From: Limimaricola sp027213785
GTDB taxonomy: Bacteria > Pseudomonadota > Alphaproteobacteria > Rhodobacterales > Rhodobacteraceae
DNA length: 64,000 bases
NCBI RefSeq assembly: GCF_050847355.1
Contig: NZ_CP193755.1
Span: 2,542,001 to 2,606,000 of the forward strand
Reading direction: 5' to 3'
A program made the position numbers and the translations under genes. This document shows positions 1-12,716 of the stretch, one piece after another; position 1 is the stretch's first letter; the number at the start of each line of letters is the position of its first letter. A model generated the notes under the pieces. The model did not search any database. It had not been told where the DNA came from and worked only from the letters and a program-made list of their open reading frames with translations.

Positions 1-1534
<1,534 letters not shown>

Positions 1535-1552
1535 GTCATGGCCCTCCCAGGC

Positions 1553-3563
<2,011 letters not shown>

Positions 3564-3583
<20 letters not shown>

Positions 3584-5096
3584 GCTTCCTCCACGGGTTC
3601 TCGAGGCTCTTGTTCCGCAGGGCGGCGAAGGCGCGGGCGGTGCGGCGACGGGTGGCGCGCGGCATGATCACTTCGTCGACGAAGCCGCGCTCGGCGGCGA
3701 CGAAGGGGTTGGCGAAGCGGTCTTCGTAATCCTTGGTGCGCTTGGCGATCTTGTCGGGATCGCCCAGTTCCGAGCGATACAGGATCTCGGTCGCGCCCTT
3801 GGCCCCCATCACCGCGATCTGCGCGGTGGGCCAGGCATAGTTCACGTCGCCGCGCAGGTGCTTGGACGCCATGACGTCATAGGCCCCGCCATAGGCCTTG
3901 CGGGTGATGACGGTGACCTTGGGTACCGTCGCCTCGCCATAGGCGAAGAGGAGCTTCGCGCCGTGCTTGATCACCCCGCCATATTCCTGCCCCGTGCCCG
4001 GCAGGAAACCCGGCACGTCCACGAGCGTCAGGATCGGGATCTCGAAGGCGTCGCAGAACCGCACGAAGCGCGCGGCCTTGCGGCTCGAGTCGATGTCGAG
4101 GCAGCCCGCCAGCACCATAGGCTGGTTCGCGACGACGCCGACGGTCTGGCCTTCGAGCCGGATGAAGCCGGTGAGGATGTTCTTGGCGAACTCCGCCTGC
4201 ATTTCGAGGAAGTCGCCCTCGTCCGCGATCTTGGTGACCAGCTCGTGCATGTCGTAGGGCTGGTTCGGGTTGGCGGGGATCAGGCTGTCGAGGCTCGGCT
4301 CCTCGCGCGCGGGATCGTCGAAGAAGGGACGCTTGGGCGCCTTTTCGCGGTTGTTGAGCGGCAGGAAATCGATCAGCCGCCGCGCTTCCAGAAGCGCCTC
4401 GACATCGTTCTCGAAGGCCGCGTCGGCGACGCTCGACTTGCGCGCATGGGTGAGCGCGCCGCCCAGCTCCTCGGCGGTGACCACCTCGCCGGTCACGGTC
4501 TTCACCACGTCAGGGCCGGTGACGAACATGTAGGACGAGTCCTTCACCATGTAGATGAAGTCGGTCATGGCAGGCGAATAGACCGCGCCGCCCGCGCAGG
4601 GCCCCATGATCAGCGAGATCTGCGGCACCACGCCCGAGGCCAGCACGTTGCGCTGGAACACCTCGGCATAGCCGCCCAAGCTCGCCACGCCCTCCTGGAT
4701 GCGGGCGCCGCCGGAATCGTTGATGCCGACGACAGGCGCGCCATTGCGCATCGCCATGTCCATGATCTTGCAGATCTTCTGGGCGTGGGTCTCGGAGAGC
4801 GATCCGCCGAAGACGGTGAAGTCCTGGCTGAAGACATAGATCATCCGGCCGTTCACCGTACCCCAGCCGGTGACGACGCCGTCGCCCGCGGGTCGGCTCT
4901 CCTGCATGCCGAAATCGGTGCAGCGATGGGCCACGAACATGTCGTATTCCTCGAAGCTGCCCTCGTCGAGTAGCAGCTCGATCCGCTCGCGCGCGGTCAG
5001 CTTGCCCTTCGCGTGCTGCGCCGCGATCCGCTTTTCGCCCCCACCCTGCCGGGCCGAGGCGCGGCGCTCTTCGAGCTCGCGCAAAATCTCTTGCAT
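3564..5096 (-). CDS. pccB: Propionyl-CoA carboxylase, beta (carboxyltransferase) subunit
   Basis: Carboxyltransferase subunit that moves the carboxyl group from carboxybiotin on PccA to propionyl-CoA. At 510 residues it has the normal length, with the two crotonase-like halves visible: IMGPCAGGAVYSPAMTDF in the N-terminal half and DVPGFLPGTGQEYGG in the C-terminal half. It is the first gene of the minus-strand pccB-pccA-mcm operon. TTTGCAAA-like boxes lie 67-114 bases upstream of its start, between it and the divergent regulator gene, so propionyl-CoA-responsive control by PccR is likely. Confidence 0.96.
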
Positions 5097-5162
5097 CGGC
5101 GTCCTCCTTCGGGCGCCATCCTAGGGAAAGAAGGCCCCAGCTTCCCAGTACGATTGCGCGAA

Positions 5163-5210
5163 TTTGCAAACTCGGCATTATGCAGAGCGTTGTCTATGCA
5201 AATTGGCAAA
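5163..5210. promoter_or_regulatory. PccR-type operator region (TTTGCAAA boxes) between pccB and pccR
   Basis: A perfect palindromic TTTGCAAA sits at 5163-5170. Two degenerate copies lie back to back at 5195-5202 (TATGCAAA) and 5203-5210 (TTGGCAAA), only 11 bases before the regulator's start codon. Short-chain fatty acyl-CoA regulators of the PccR/RamB group are known to bind TTTGCAAA-like sequences, and in Rhodobacter sphaeroides PccR such boxes precede pccB. The position suggests control of pccB and autorepression of pccR; binding itself is inferred. Confidence 0.7.
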
Positions 5211-5221
5211 GTGGAGGCGGG

Positions 5222-6619
5222 ATGGCGGTTCAGAAGCATTATGCCGGGACCCAGCTGCGTGAACTGCGCGGACGGATCGGGCTGACCCAGAAGCGCTTTG
5301 CTGAAAGGCTGGGGGTATCGCTTCCCTATCTGAACCAGATGGAGAACAACAACCGCCCCGTCTCGGCGGGCGTGGTGCTGGCGCTGGCGCGCGAATTCGG
5401 CTTCGACGTGACCGAGCTGACCTCCGGTGAGGAGATCCGCCTTGCTTCGGACATGCGCGAGGCCTTGGCCGACCCGGTGCTGAGCGGCGTGCAGCCGGCG
5501 CTTTCGGACCTGCGCATGGTCGCCGCCAACGCCCCTTCGGTGGCACGCGCCCTGCTCGACCTGCACGCCGCCTATCGCCGGACCCAGGATCGCCTCGCCT
5601 CATTTGACGAAGCGCTGGGACGCGCCGGTGCCGCCGTCTCGCCTTGGGAGGAGGTGCGCGACTTCTTCCATTATTGCGACAACTACATCGACGCCATCGA
5701 CCGCGTCGCCGAGCAGTTCGCCCGCCGTGCCGCCGCCGAGGGGCAGGACGCGCCACAGGCGGCGATCGAGGCGCTCGATGCGCGCGGCATCACCCTGCGC
5801 GAGGTGGCCGAGGCGCCACTGCGGCGCTTCGATGCAGAGAACCGCAGCCTCACCCTGTCGTCCCGGGCGCCCCGCGCGACCCGGCGATTCCAGCTTCTGG
5901 TGCAGCTCGCCCTGATCGAGCACCGGGAGCTGATCGAAGCCACGCTCGACCTCGGCCGCTTCGAGATCGGCACCGCGCGCGACATTGCCCGGATCGGATT
6001 GGCCAACTATTTCGCGGGAGCGGCGCTGATGCCCTATGGCGCCTTCCTCGTCGCGGCGCAGGAGACACGCCACGATCTCGAACTTCTGGCCGAGCGGTTC
6101 GGCGCCAGCCTCGAGCAGGTGGCGCACCGGCTTTCCACCCTGCAGCGCCCCGGCGCGCGCGGCGTGCCTTTCTGGTTCGTGCGGGTCGATCAGGCGGGCA
6201 CCGTGACCAAACGCCACTCCGCCACCCAGCTGCAATTCGCCCGCTATGGCGGCGCCTGCCCTCTATGGAACGTGCATCAGGCCTTCGAGACGCCGACGCG
6301 CTGGCTGCGCCAGCTGGCCGAGACGCCGGACGGGGTGCGGTATCTTTCGCTGGCGCGCGACATCAGCGGCGGCGGCGGGGCATGGGGCGCGCCGGTGCGG
6401 CGCTTTGCGATCGGGCTGGGCTGCGAGGTGAAACATGCGCGCGAGCTGGTCTATGCCGACCACATGGACCTTGATTCCGCCCAGGCCTTCGAGCCGGTGG
6501 GCATCTCCTGCCGGATCTGCGAGCGCACCAACTGCCACCAGCGCGCGGTGCCGCCGCTCGAAGGACGGCTGAAGGTGGACGCGGATCTGCGGCAGGACCT
6601 GCCCTACCGTCTGGAGTGA
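5222..6619 (+). CDS. pccR: PccR-like short-chain acyl-CoA regulator (XRE, ScfR family)
   Basis: Transcriptional regulator of propionyl-CoA assimilation. Residues about 5-65 form an XRE/Cro helix-turn-helix (LRELRGRIGLTQKRFAERLG). The middle is the ImmA/IrrE-like DUF955 domain, but with no HExxH zinc-protease motif, as expected for a sensor rather than a peptidase. The C-terminal region carries a cysteine pattern (SCRICERTNCHQRA) typical of the ScfR group. The ATG at 5222 (465 residues) is preferred over 5180 because GGAGG lies just upstream and the upstream start would overlap the operator boxes. Divergent from pccB, which is the expected arrangement for PccR. Confidence 0.9.
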   Translation: MAVQKHYAGTQLRELRGRIGLTQKRFAERLGVSLPYLNQMENNNRPVSAGVVLALAREFGFDVTELTSGEEIRLASDMREALADPVLSGVQPALSDLRMVAANAPSVARALLDLHAAYRRTQDRLASFDEALGRAGAAVSPWEEVRDFFHYCDNYIDAIDRVAEQFARRAAAEGQDAPQAAIEALDARGITLREVAEAPLRRFDAENRSLTLSSRAPRATRRFQLLVQLALIEHRELIEATLDLGRFEIGTARDIARIGLANYFAGAALMPYGAFLVAAQETRHDLELLAERFGASLEQVAHRLSTLQRPGARGVPFWFVRVDQAGTVTKRHSATQLQFARYGGACPLWNVHQAFETPTRWLRQLAETPDGVRYLSLARDISGGGGAWGAPVRRFAIGLGCEVKHARELVYADHMDLDSAQAFEPVGISCRICERTNCHQRAVPPLEGRLKVDADLRQDLPYRLE

Positions 6620-6635
6620 CCGCCCCCGGCGCCGG

Positions 6636-6929
6636 TCAGTCCGGCGCGCCCTCCAGGATCATGATGTTGGCGATGCCCGCCCCCTCGCGGTGGCGCTTCG
6701 CGGCCTGATAAGCGTCGGAATTGTAGCAGGCGAGCGCGGCCTCCATCGAGTCGAACTCGATCACCACGTTGCGGGGATGGCTCTCGCCCTCCAGCGCCTC
6801 GATCCGGCCGCCGCGCGCCAGCACCCGCGCGCCGTGCTCGCGGAACGCCTGCGTCGCCCCTTCGGCGTAGAGCTTGTAGGGCTCGGGGTCGGTGACCGTC
6901 ACGTGGGCGATCCAGTAGGCCTTGGGCAT
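6636..6929 (-). CDS. DUF1330 domain protein
   Basis: Small 97-residue cytosolic protein of the DUF1330 family, a dimeric ferredoxin-like fold with no assigned reaction. The typical N-terminal KAYWIAHVTVTDPEPYKLYA and the NVVIEFDSMEAALACYNS strand-helix unit are both visible. It sits at the downstream end of the pyrimidine-catabolism genes, after the terminator of the NCS1 transporter gene, and convergent with pccR, so it probably has its own promoter. Membership is by pattern; a link to the neighbouring pathway is only positional. Confidence 0.85.
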   Translation of the reverse strand: MPKAYWIAHVTVTDPEPYKLYAEGATQAFREHGARVLARGGRIEALEGESHPRNVVIEFDSMEAALACYNSDAYQAAKRHREGAGIANIMILEGAPD

Positions 6930-6955
6930 GTCGTCTTCTCCTGTCTGCGGACATG

Positions 6956-6987
6956 AAAAGGCCGGGGCGACACCTGCCGCCCCGGCC
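6956..6987 (-). terminator. Rho-independent terminator of the NCS1 transporter gene
   Basis: Perfect 10-bp GC-rich stem (6960-6969 with 6978-6987), 8-base loop, followed on the minus strand by TTTT. It starts 17 bases after the transporter stop codon. Confidence 0.85.
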
Positions 6988-7003
6988 CGTCACGCGCATG
7001 GCG

Positions 7004-8494
7004 TCACTTGTTGAGGATCTTCGACAGCACGAGATAGGCCGCGCCAGCCACGAACAGCCCGACGAACCAGGCATAGGTGTAGATCGTGGCGAAGAAATCC
7101 GAGGTGCCAGCGGTGATGCCGACGCCGGCGAGGAAGCCCGGCAGGTTCGGCAGGATGCCGATCACCAGCGCGCCGACCCCGGCCCAGTTGGTGCCGTTGC
7201 GGCCCGAATAGATGCCGTCCATCCGGAACAGGTCCTTCACCTCGAGCTTGGTCTTCCGCAGCAGGTAGTAATCCGCCAGCATCACGCCCGCGATCGGGCC
7301 CAGCAGCGCCGAATAGGCGATCAGCCAGCCGACGATGTGGTTCACCAGCACCCAGGGGAACATGGCGATGCCGATGCCCGCCGTGATGTAGCCGCCGCGC
7401 TTGAGGTTGATCTTGCTCGGCGCGAGGTTCGAGAAGCCGTGCGCCGGGGCCACCACGTTGGCCGCGAGGTTGGTGGTCAGCGTCGCCACGATCAGCGCGA
7501 AGAGCGCGACGATGATCGAGAAGCCGCCCATCCGCTCCGCGAGCTGGATCGGATCCCAGATCGCCTCGCCATAGATCACGATCGTCGCCGAGGTCACCGC
7601 CGAGGCGATGAAGGCGAACAGCGCCATCGGGATCGGCAGACCGACGAGCTGGCCGAGGAACTGGTCCTTCTGGCTCTTGGCGTGGCGGGTGAAGTCCGGG
7701 ATGTTGAGCGCCAGCGTCGCCCAGAAACCGATCATGCCGGTCAGGCTCGGCCAGAACACCACCCAGAACTGCCCTTCCTGCGGCTGGCCGGGATCGAATT
7801 CGCTCGGGGTCGAGAGCATCGGGCCGAAGCCGCCGGCGGCGAACCAGGCCCAGCCCAGCAGCGCGAAGCCCATCAGCAGCAGGAACGGCGCGGCATAGGT
7901 CTCGAGCCAGCGGATCGATTCCGTGCCATGGGTGATGAAGTAGAGATGCAGCGCCCAGAAGGCGAGGAAGCAGACGAACTCGGCGAGGCTGATCCCGAGG
8001 ATCGGCATCGCCTCACCCGCCAGCGCGCCACCCGTCAGCGTGTTTAGGATCACGAAGATCGCCGAGCCGCCGACCCAGGTCTGGATGCCAAACCAGCCGC
8101 AGGCGACGATGCCGCGCGCCACGGCCGGGATCTTGGCACCCGAGGGGCCGAAGGAGGAGCGCAGGAGCACCGGGAACGGGATACCGTATTTCGTGCCGGC
8201 ATGGCCCAGAAGCACCATCGGGATCAGCACGATCGCATTGGCCGCGAGGATGGTCAGCACCGCCTGGTCCCAGCTCATGCCGGAATTGATCAGGTAGGAG
8301 GCCAGCAGGTAGGTCGGGATGCAGACCACCATGCCGACCCAAAGCGCGGCAATGGCGAGCCAGTCCCATGTGCGCTCGGCCGCCGTCGTCGGCAGCTGGT
8401 CCTCGTTGTAGAGCCTCGGATCCATCCCGGCGGCGTCGAGGGGCGCGCGCGCCCCGCCTTCCGCCGCGGGGATTCCCGCAGTCATGTCCGTCAT
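7004..8494 (-). CDS. NCS1 family nucleobase:cation symporter
   Basis: Inner-membrane importer of the nucleobase:cation symporter-1 family, which carries uracil, allantoin, hydantoins and related purine or pyrimidine bases. The 496-residue protein has about 12 hydrophobic segments; family-type stretches include LYNEDQLPTTAAERTW at the N-terminus, ACGWFGIQTWVGG in the third helix region and NIPDFTRHAKSQKDQ after the eighth. An AGAGGA-type ribosome site precedes the ATG. It lies downstream of the dihydropyrimidinase gene but behind a strong terminator hairpin, so it is either weakly read through or separately started. Uracil, thymine, dihydropyrimidine or hydantoin are plausible cargoes from context; sequence alone does not decide. 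Confidence 0.92.
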   Translation of the reverse strand: MTDMTAGIPAAEGGARAPLDAAGMDPRLYNEDQLPTTAAERTWDWLAIAALWVGMVVCIPTYLLASYLINSGMSWDQAVLTILAANAIVLIPMVLLGHAGTKYGIPFPVLLRSSFGPSGAKIPAVARGIVACGWFGIQTWVGGSAIFVILNTLTGGALAGEAMPILGISLAEFVCFLAFWALHLYFITHGTESIRWLETYAAPFLLLMGFALLGWAWFAAGGFGPMLSTPSEFDPGQPQEGQFWVVFWPSLTGMIGFWATLALNIPDFTRHAKSQKDQFLGQLVGLPIPMALFAFIASAVTSATIVIYGEAIWDPIQLAERMGGFSIIVALFALIVATLTTNLAANVVAPAHGFSNLAPSKINLKRGGYITAGIGIAMFPWVLVNHIVGWLIAYSALLGPIAGVMLADYYLLRKTKLEVKDLFRMDGIYSGRNGTNWAGVGALVIGILPNLPGFLAGVGITAGTSDFFATIYTYAWFVGLFVAGAAYLVLSKILNK

Positions 8495-8558
8495 GTCTTG
8501 TCCTCTCCCTGTTATTGGTCTTGGGCGCCCTCTTATTCTCTTCCCCGGGCGCTAAAGA

Positions 8559-8587
8559 AAATGCCCCCGAAAGTCCCGGGGGCATTT
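8559..8587 (-). terminator. Intrinsic terminator between hydantoinase and NCS1 genes
   Basis: An 11-bp perfect stem (8559-8569 with 8577-8587) and 7-base loop lie 4 bases after the dihydropyrimidinase stop; on the minus strand the stem ends in TTT and runs on into TCTTT. It probably reduces expression of the downstream transporter gene relative to the enzymes. Confidence 0.85.
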
Positions 8588-8591
8588 CATC

Positions 8592-10046
8592 TCAGACGCA
8601 GGCCGGCATGTTTTCGGGCTTGCGCTCGACCTTGCGCGGCGCCGTCACCTCCTTCCACTTCGACAGCGCCTTGTTCACCTCCGGGAAGGCGGGGCGCTTG
8701 ACGAAGCGGCCATGGCCGGGCGTGGCGCAGACCTTCCCGTCATCGACCGCGAACGTGCCGCGGCTCAGCACGTGGCGCGGCAGGCCGGTGACCTCGCGGC
8801 CCGCGAAGACGTTGTACTCGACCACCGACTGCTGGGTCTCGGGCGAGATTACCTTCGACTTCTTAGGGTCCCACACCACGATGTCGGCGTCCGAGCCTTC
8901 GAGGATCGCGCCCTTCTGCGGGTAGATATTGAGGATCTTGGCGATGTTGGTCGAGGTGACGGCGACGAACTCGTTCTTGGTCAGACGTCCGGTGTTCACC
9001 CCTTCGGTCCAGAGCACCGGCATCCGGTCCTCCAGCCCGCCGGTGCCGTTCGGGATCTTGGTGAAATCGTCGATACCGGTGCGCTTCTGGTCGATGGTGA
9101 AGGCGCAGTGATCGGTCGCCACCACCTGCAGCGAGCCCGCCTGCAGGCCTGCCCAGAGGCTGTCCTGGTTCGACTTGTCGCGGAAGGGCGGCGACATGAC
9201 GCGCTGGGCGGCGTGGTCCCAGTCGGGGTTGCGATACTCGCTGTCGTCGAGCACGAGGTGCTGGATCAGCGGCTCGCCATAGACCCGCATGCCCTTCTGA
9301 CGGGCGCGGCGGATCGCCTCGTGCGCCTGCTCGCAGGAGGTGTGGACGACGTAGAGCGGTACGCCCGCCATGTCGGCAATCATGATCGCGCGGTTGGTGG
9401 CCTCGCCCTCGACCTCTGGCGGACGCGACATGGCGTGACCCTCGGGACCGCGGATGCCATCGGCCAGCAGCTTCTGCTGCATGGTCGCGACCACGTCGCC
9501 GTTCTCGGCATGCACCATCGGCAGCGCGCCGATCGCGGCGCAGCGGCGGAAGCTGTCGAACAGCTCGTCATCATCCACCATCAGCGCGCCCTTGTAGGCC
9601 ATGAAGTGTTTGAAGGAGTTGATGCCCAGATCGACGACCTGCTGCATTTCCTCGAACACCTGCTCACCCCACCAGGTCACCGCCATGTGGAAGGAGTAGT
9701 CGCCGCAGGCGCGCTGCGATTTGGCGTGCCAGCCCTCGAGCGCTTCGAGGAGCGACTGGCCGGGGCTGGGCAGGCAGAAATCGACCACCATGGTGGTGCC
9801 ACCCGCAAGGCCCGCGCGGGTGCCGCTCTCGAAGTCATCGGCCGAATGGGTGCCCATGAAGGGCATCTTCAGATGCACATGCGGGTCGATCCCACCCGGC
9901 ATCACGTAGCAGCCGGTGGCGTCGAGCACCTTGTCGCCAGACAGGTCAGCGCCGATCTGCACGATGGTCTCGCCCTCGATGGCGATGTCGGCGGCGTAGC
10001 TGCGGTCGGCGGCAACGATGGTGCCGCCCTTGATCACGGTTCTCAT
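8592..10046 (-). CDS. hydA: Dihydropyrimidinase / D-hydantoinase
   Basis: Binuclear-zinc cyclic amidohydrolase that opens dihydrouracil or dihydrothymine to N-carbamoyl-beta-amino acids, or 5-substituted hydantoins to N-carbamoyl-amino acids. All expected metal ligands are present: HVH in GGIDPHVHL (H56, H58), the carbamylated lysine in INSFKHFMAYKG (K146), MVHAEN (H179), YVVHTS (H235) and VATDHCAF (D312). 484 residues, normal length. I use the ATG at 10046 because GAGGAG is then six bases away; the in-frame ATG at 10052 is nearly on top of that site. It begins only a few bases after the amidohydrolase gene, so the two are translated together. Confidence 0.94.
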   Translation of the reverse strand: MRTVIKGGTIVAADRSYAADIAIEGETIVQIGADLSGDKVLDATGCYVMPGGIDPHVHLKMPFMGTHSADDFESGTRAGLAGGTTMVVDFCLPSPGQSLLEALEGWHAKSQRACGDYSFHMAVTWWGEQVFEEMQQVVDLGINSFKHFMAYKGALMVDDDELFDSFRRCAAIGALPMVHAENGDVVATMQQKLLADGIRGPEGHAMSRPPEVEGEATNRAIMIADMAGVPLYVVHTSCEQAHEAIRRARQKGMRVYGEPLIQHLVLDDSEYRNPDWDHAAQRVMSPPFRDKSNQDSLWAGLQAGSLQVVATDHCAFTIDQKRTGIDDFTKIPNGTGGLEDRMPVLWTEGVNTGRLTKNEFVAVTSTNIAKILNIYPQKGAILEGSDADIVVWDPKKSKVISPETQQSVVEYNVFAGREVTGLPRHVLSRGTFAVDDGKVCATPGHGRFVKRPAFPEVNKALSKWKEVTAPRKVERKPENMPACV

Positions 10047-10056
10047 GCTCATCTCC

Positions 10057-11307
10057 TCACTCCACGATTTCGGCAGTTTCCAGAACGGCGTGCAGCAGCA
10101 CGTCGCAGCCGGCGGCGGCCCATTCGCGGCTGATTTCCTCGTCCTCGTTGTGGCTCAGACCATCGACGCAGGGGCACATGATCATCGCGGTGGGCGCCAC
10201 GCGGGCGATCCAGCAGGCGTCGTGGCCCGCGCCCGAGATGATCTCGCGATGCGAATAGCCCAGCTTCTCGGCGGCGCGGCGCACCGCATCGACGCATCCC
10301 TCGTCGAAGGGCACCGGATCGAAGCCGCCGACCTTCTCGAAGGCGATCTCCAGCTCCATTTCGTCCGCGATCCTCGCGCCTTCGCTGCGCAGCCGGGCCT
10401 CCATGTCCTCGATCACCGACAATTCGGGCGAGCGGAAATCGACGGTGAAGACGGCCTTGCCGGGGATTACGTTGCGCGAGTTCGGGAAAACCTCGATGTG
10501 ACCGGCCGCGCCCACCGCGTGCGGCTTGTGGGACCACGCGATCTCGTCGACCTTGTCGAGGATGCGCGCCATGCCGAGACCGGCGTTGCGGCGCATCGGC
10601 ATCGGGGTCGATCCGGTGTGGCTCTCCTTGCCGGTCACGGTCACCTGAGTCCAGCTCAGCCCCTGCCCGTGCGTGACGACGCCGATATCCTTGCCCTCGG
10701 CCTCGAGGATAGGGCCCTGCTCGATATGCAGCTCGAACATCGCGTGCATCCGGCGGCGGCCCACCGGCTCGTCGCCGACATAGCCGATGCGGGCCAGCTC
10801 GTCGCCGAAGCGCTTTCCTTCCGCATCCTCGCGCGCATAGGCCCAGTCCTGCGTGTGCACGCCGGCGAAGACGCCGCTCGACAGCATGGCGGGGGCGAAG
10901 CGGGTGCCCTCCTCGTTGGTCCAGTTGACCACAACGATCGGGCGACGCGGGGTGATCCCCTGGTCGCGGATCGAGCGCACGACCTCGAGGCCTGCGAGCA
11001 CGCCCAGCACGCCGTCATACTTGCCACCCGTGGGCTGGGTGTCGAGATGGCTGCCCATCATCACCGGGTCGAGATCGGGCTCTGCGCCTTCGAGCCGGGC
11101 GAACATGTTGCCCATGCTGTCGACGCCGACGCTCATGCCGGCCTCTTCGCACCAGCGCTTGAACAGGTCGCGCCCCTCGCGGTCGGCATCGGTCAGGGTC
11201 TGGCGGTTGTTGCCGCCGCGCAGGCCGGGGCCGATCTTCGCCATCTCCATCAGCGAGTCCCACAGCCGGGCCCCGTCGATCCGGGTGTTGGTCTGGATGT
11301 CTTTCAT
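10057..11307 (-). CDS. Zn-dependent N-carbamoyl-beta-alanine amidohydrolase (beta-ureidopropionase type)
   Basis: M20/hydantoinase-carbamoylase family enzyme that hydrolyses N-carbamoyl-beta-alanine (or a related N-carbamoyl amino acid) to the free amino acid, CO2 and ammonia; step after the dihydropyrimidinase. Metal-binding residues are visible in GSHLDT (H87), GGKYDG (D98) and NEEGTRF (E132/E133), followed by the SLGVF-like ML-SSGVFAG segment and a dimerisation lid. Length 416, typical. The start at 11307 is chosen over 11319 since GGAGG lies between them. Some family members act on allantoate or on L-N-carbamoyl amino acids; the neighbours favour the pyrimidine or hydantoin substrate. Confidence 0.9.
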   Translation of the reverse strand: MKDIQTNTRIDGARLWDSLMEMAKIGPGLRGGNNRQTLTDADREGRDLFKRWCEEAGMSVGVDSMGNMFARLEGAEPDLDPVMMGSHLDTQPTGGKYDGVLGVLAGLEVVRSIRDQGITPRRPIVVVNWTNEEGTRFAPAMLSSGVFAGVHTQDWAYAREDAEGKRFGDELARIGYVGDEPVGRRRMHAMFELHIEQGPILEAEGKDIGVVTHGQGLSWTQVTVTGKESHTGSTPMPMRRNAGLGMARILDKVDEIAWSHKPHAVGAAGHIEVFPNSRNVIPGKAVFTVDFRSPELSVIEDMEARLRSEGARIADEMELEIAFEKVGGFDPVPFDEGCVDAVRRAAEKLGYSHREIISGAGHDACWIARVAPTAMIMCPCVDGLSHNEDEEISREWAAAGCDVLLHAVLETAEIVE

Positions 11308-11371
11308 AGGTCCTCCCATTGCTGGCAGGCGGCGCTGCGGCCCTCCCCGGCCGCAGCGCCGCCCGCCCTCC

Positions 11372-12691
11372 TCAGGCGTCGAGCGCCTCGCCGAGCGTGC
11401 CGACCAGCTGGTCGATCTCGGATTTCTCGATGATCAGCGGCGGCGACATGGCGATGGTGTCGCCGGTGGTGCGCAGGTGCACGCCCTTGTCCCAGGCGCG
11501 CAGATAGGTGTCGAAGGCCCGCTTGGTGGGCGCGTCTGCAAAGGGCTCCAGCTCGACCGCGCCGACGAGGCCGACGGCGCGGATGTCGATCACGCCGGGC
11601 TTGTCCCTCAGGCTGAACAGCGCCTCGGCCCAGTACTCCTCCAAGCTCGCGGCGCGCTCGAACAGCTCCTCCTCGCGGTAGGTGTCGAGCGCCGCGAGCG
11701 CCGCGGCGCAGGCCACCGGGTTGCCCGAGTAGGTATAGCCGTGGAACAGCTCGATCATGTGATCGGGGCCGGTCATGAAGGCGTCGTGGATCTCCTCGCT
11801 GGCCAGCACCGCGCCCATCGGGATGACGCCGTTGGTCAGCCCCTTGGCGGTGGTGATCAGGTCCGGCTCGACGCCGTAATAATCGGCACCGAAGGCCCGG
11901 CCCAAGCGGCCATAGGCGGTAATCACCTCGTCGAAGATCAAGAGGATGCCGTGCTTGCGGGTGATCTCGCGCAGCCGCTGCAAATAGCCCTTGGGCGGCA
12001 GTATCACCCCCGCCGAGCCCGCCATCGGCTCGACGATCACCGCGGCGATGGTCTCGGCGCCATGCAGCGCGACCATGCGCTCCAGCTCGTCGGCGAGCTC
12101 GGCGCCGTGCTCGGGCTGGCCGCGGGTAAAGCCGTTGCGGGCGATGTCATGGGTATGCGGCAGGTGGTCGACGCCGCCCAGCAGCGTGCCGAAGGCGCGG
12201 CGATTGTTGACCAGCCCGCCGACGGAAATGCCGCCGAAATTGACGCCGTGATAGCCCTTCTCGCGGCCGATCAGCCGGGTGCGCCCCGGCTCGCCCTTGG
12301 CCTTGTGATAGGCCAGCGCGATCTTCAGCGCGGTCTCCACCGATTCAGAGCCGGAATTGGTGAAGAAGACGTGGTTGAGATTGCCCGGCGCCAGCTCGGC
12401 GAGGCGCGAAGCCAGTTCGAAGGCCTTGGGGTGGCCCATCTGGAAGGCGGGCGCGTAGTCGAGTTCCTCGACCTGCCGCTGCACGGCTTCGGTGATGCGC
12501 GGCGCGCGATGGCCCGCGTTGACGCACCACAGACCGGCGGTGCCGTCCATGACCTTCCTGCCGTCTGTGGTGGTGTAGTACATCCCCTCGGCGCTGGCGA
12601 TCATGCGCGGGTTGTCCTTGAACTGCCGGTTGGCGGTGAAGGGCATCCAGTAGGCGCCGAGGTCGTTGCGGATCTTGGTCTCTGCGTTCAT
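11372..12691 (-). CDS. Class III omega-aminotransferase (beta-alanine:pyruvate type)
   Basis: PLP-dependent transaminase of 439 residues, likely converting beta-alanine or 3-aminoisobutyrate with pyruvate to a semialdehyde and alanine, the step after decarbamoylation. Family features: YWMPFTANRQFKDNPR at the N-terminus (typical of beta-alanine:pyruvate transaminases), FTNSGSESVETALK, IFDEVITAYGR, and the PLP lysine in TTAKGLTNG. The ATG at 12691 has AAGGA upstream; the longer frame to 12745 would overlap pntB. It lies 25 bases downstream of pntB and 64 bases upstream of the amidohydrolase gene in one run. Other omega-amino acids could be the natural donor. Confidence 0.9.
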   Translation of the reverse strand: MNAETKIRNDLGAYWMPFTANRQFKDNPRMIASAEGMYYTTTDGRKVMDGTAGLWCVNAGHRAPRITEAVQRQVEELDYAPAFQMGHPKAFELASRLAELAPGNLNHVFFTNSGSESVETALKIALAYHKAKGEPGRTRLIGREKGYHGVNFGGISVGGLVNNRRAFGTLLGGVDHLPHTHDIARNGFTRGQPEHGAELADELERMVALHGAETIAAVIVEPMAGSAGVILPPKGYLQRLREITRKHGILLIFDEVITAYGRLGRAFGADYYGVEPDLITTAKGLTNGVIPMGAVLASEEIHDAFMTGPDHMIELFHGYTYSGNPVACAAALAALDTYREEELFERAASLEEYWAEALFSLRDKPGVIDIRAVGLVGAVELEPFADAPTKRAFDTYLRAWDKGVHLRTTGDTIAMSPPLIIEKSEIDQLVGTLGEALDA

Positions 12692-12716
12692 CTCGTCATT
12701 CCTTGAACGGGTGGCC

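Noticed and set aside
5222..6619. PccR as a zinc metallopeptidase (DUF955/ImmA)
   Set aside because: No HExxH motif in the domain; divergent gene context supports a regulator.
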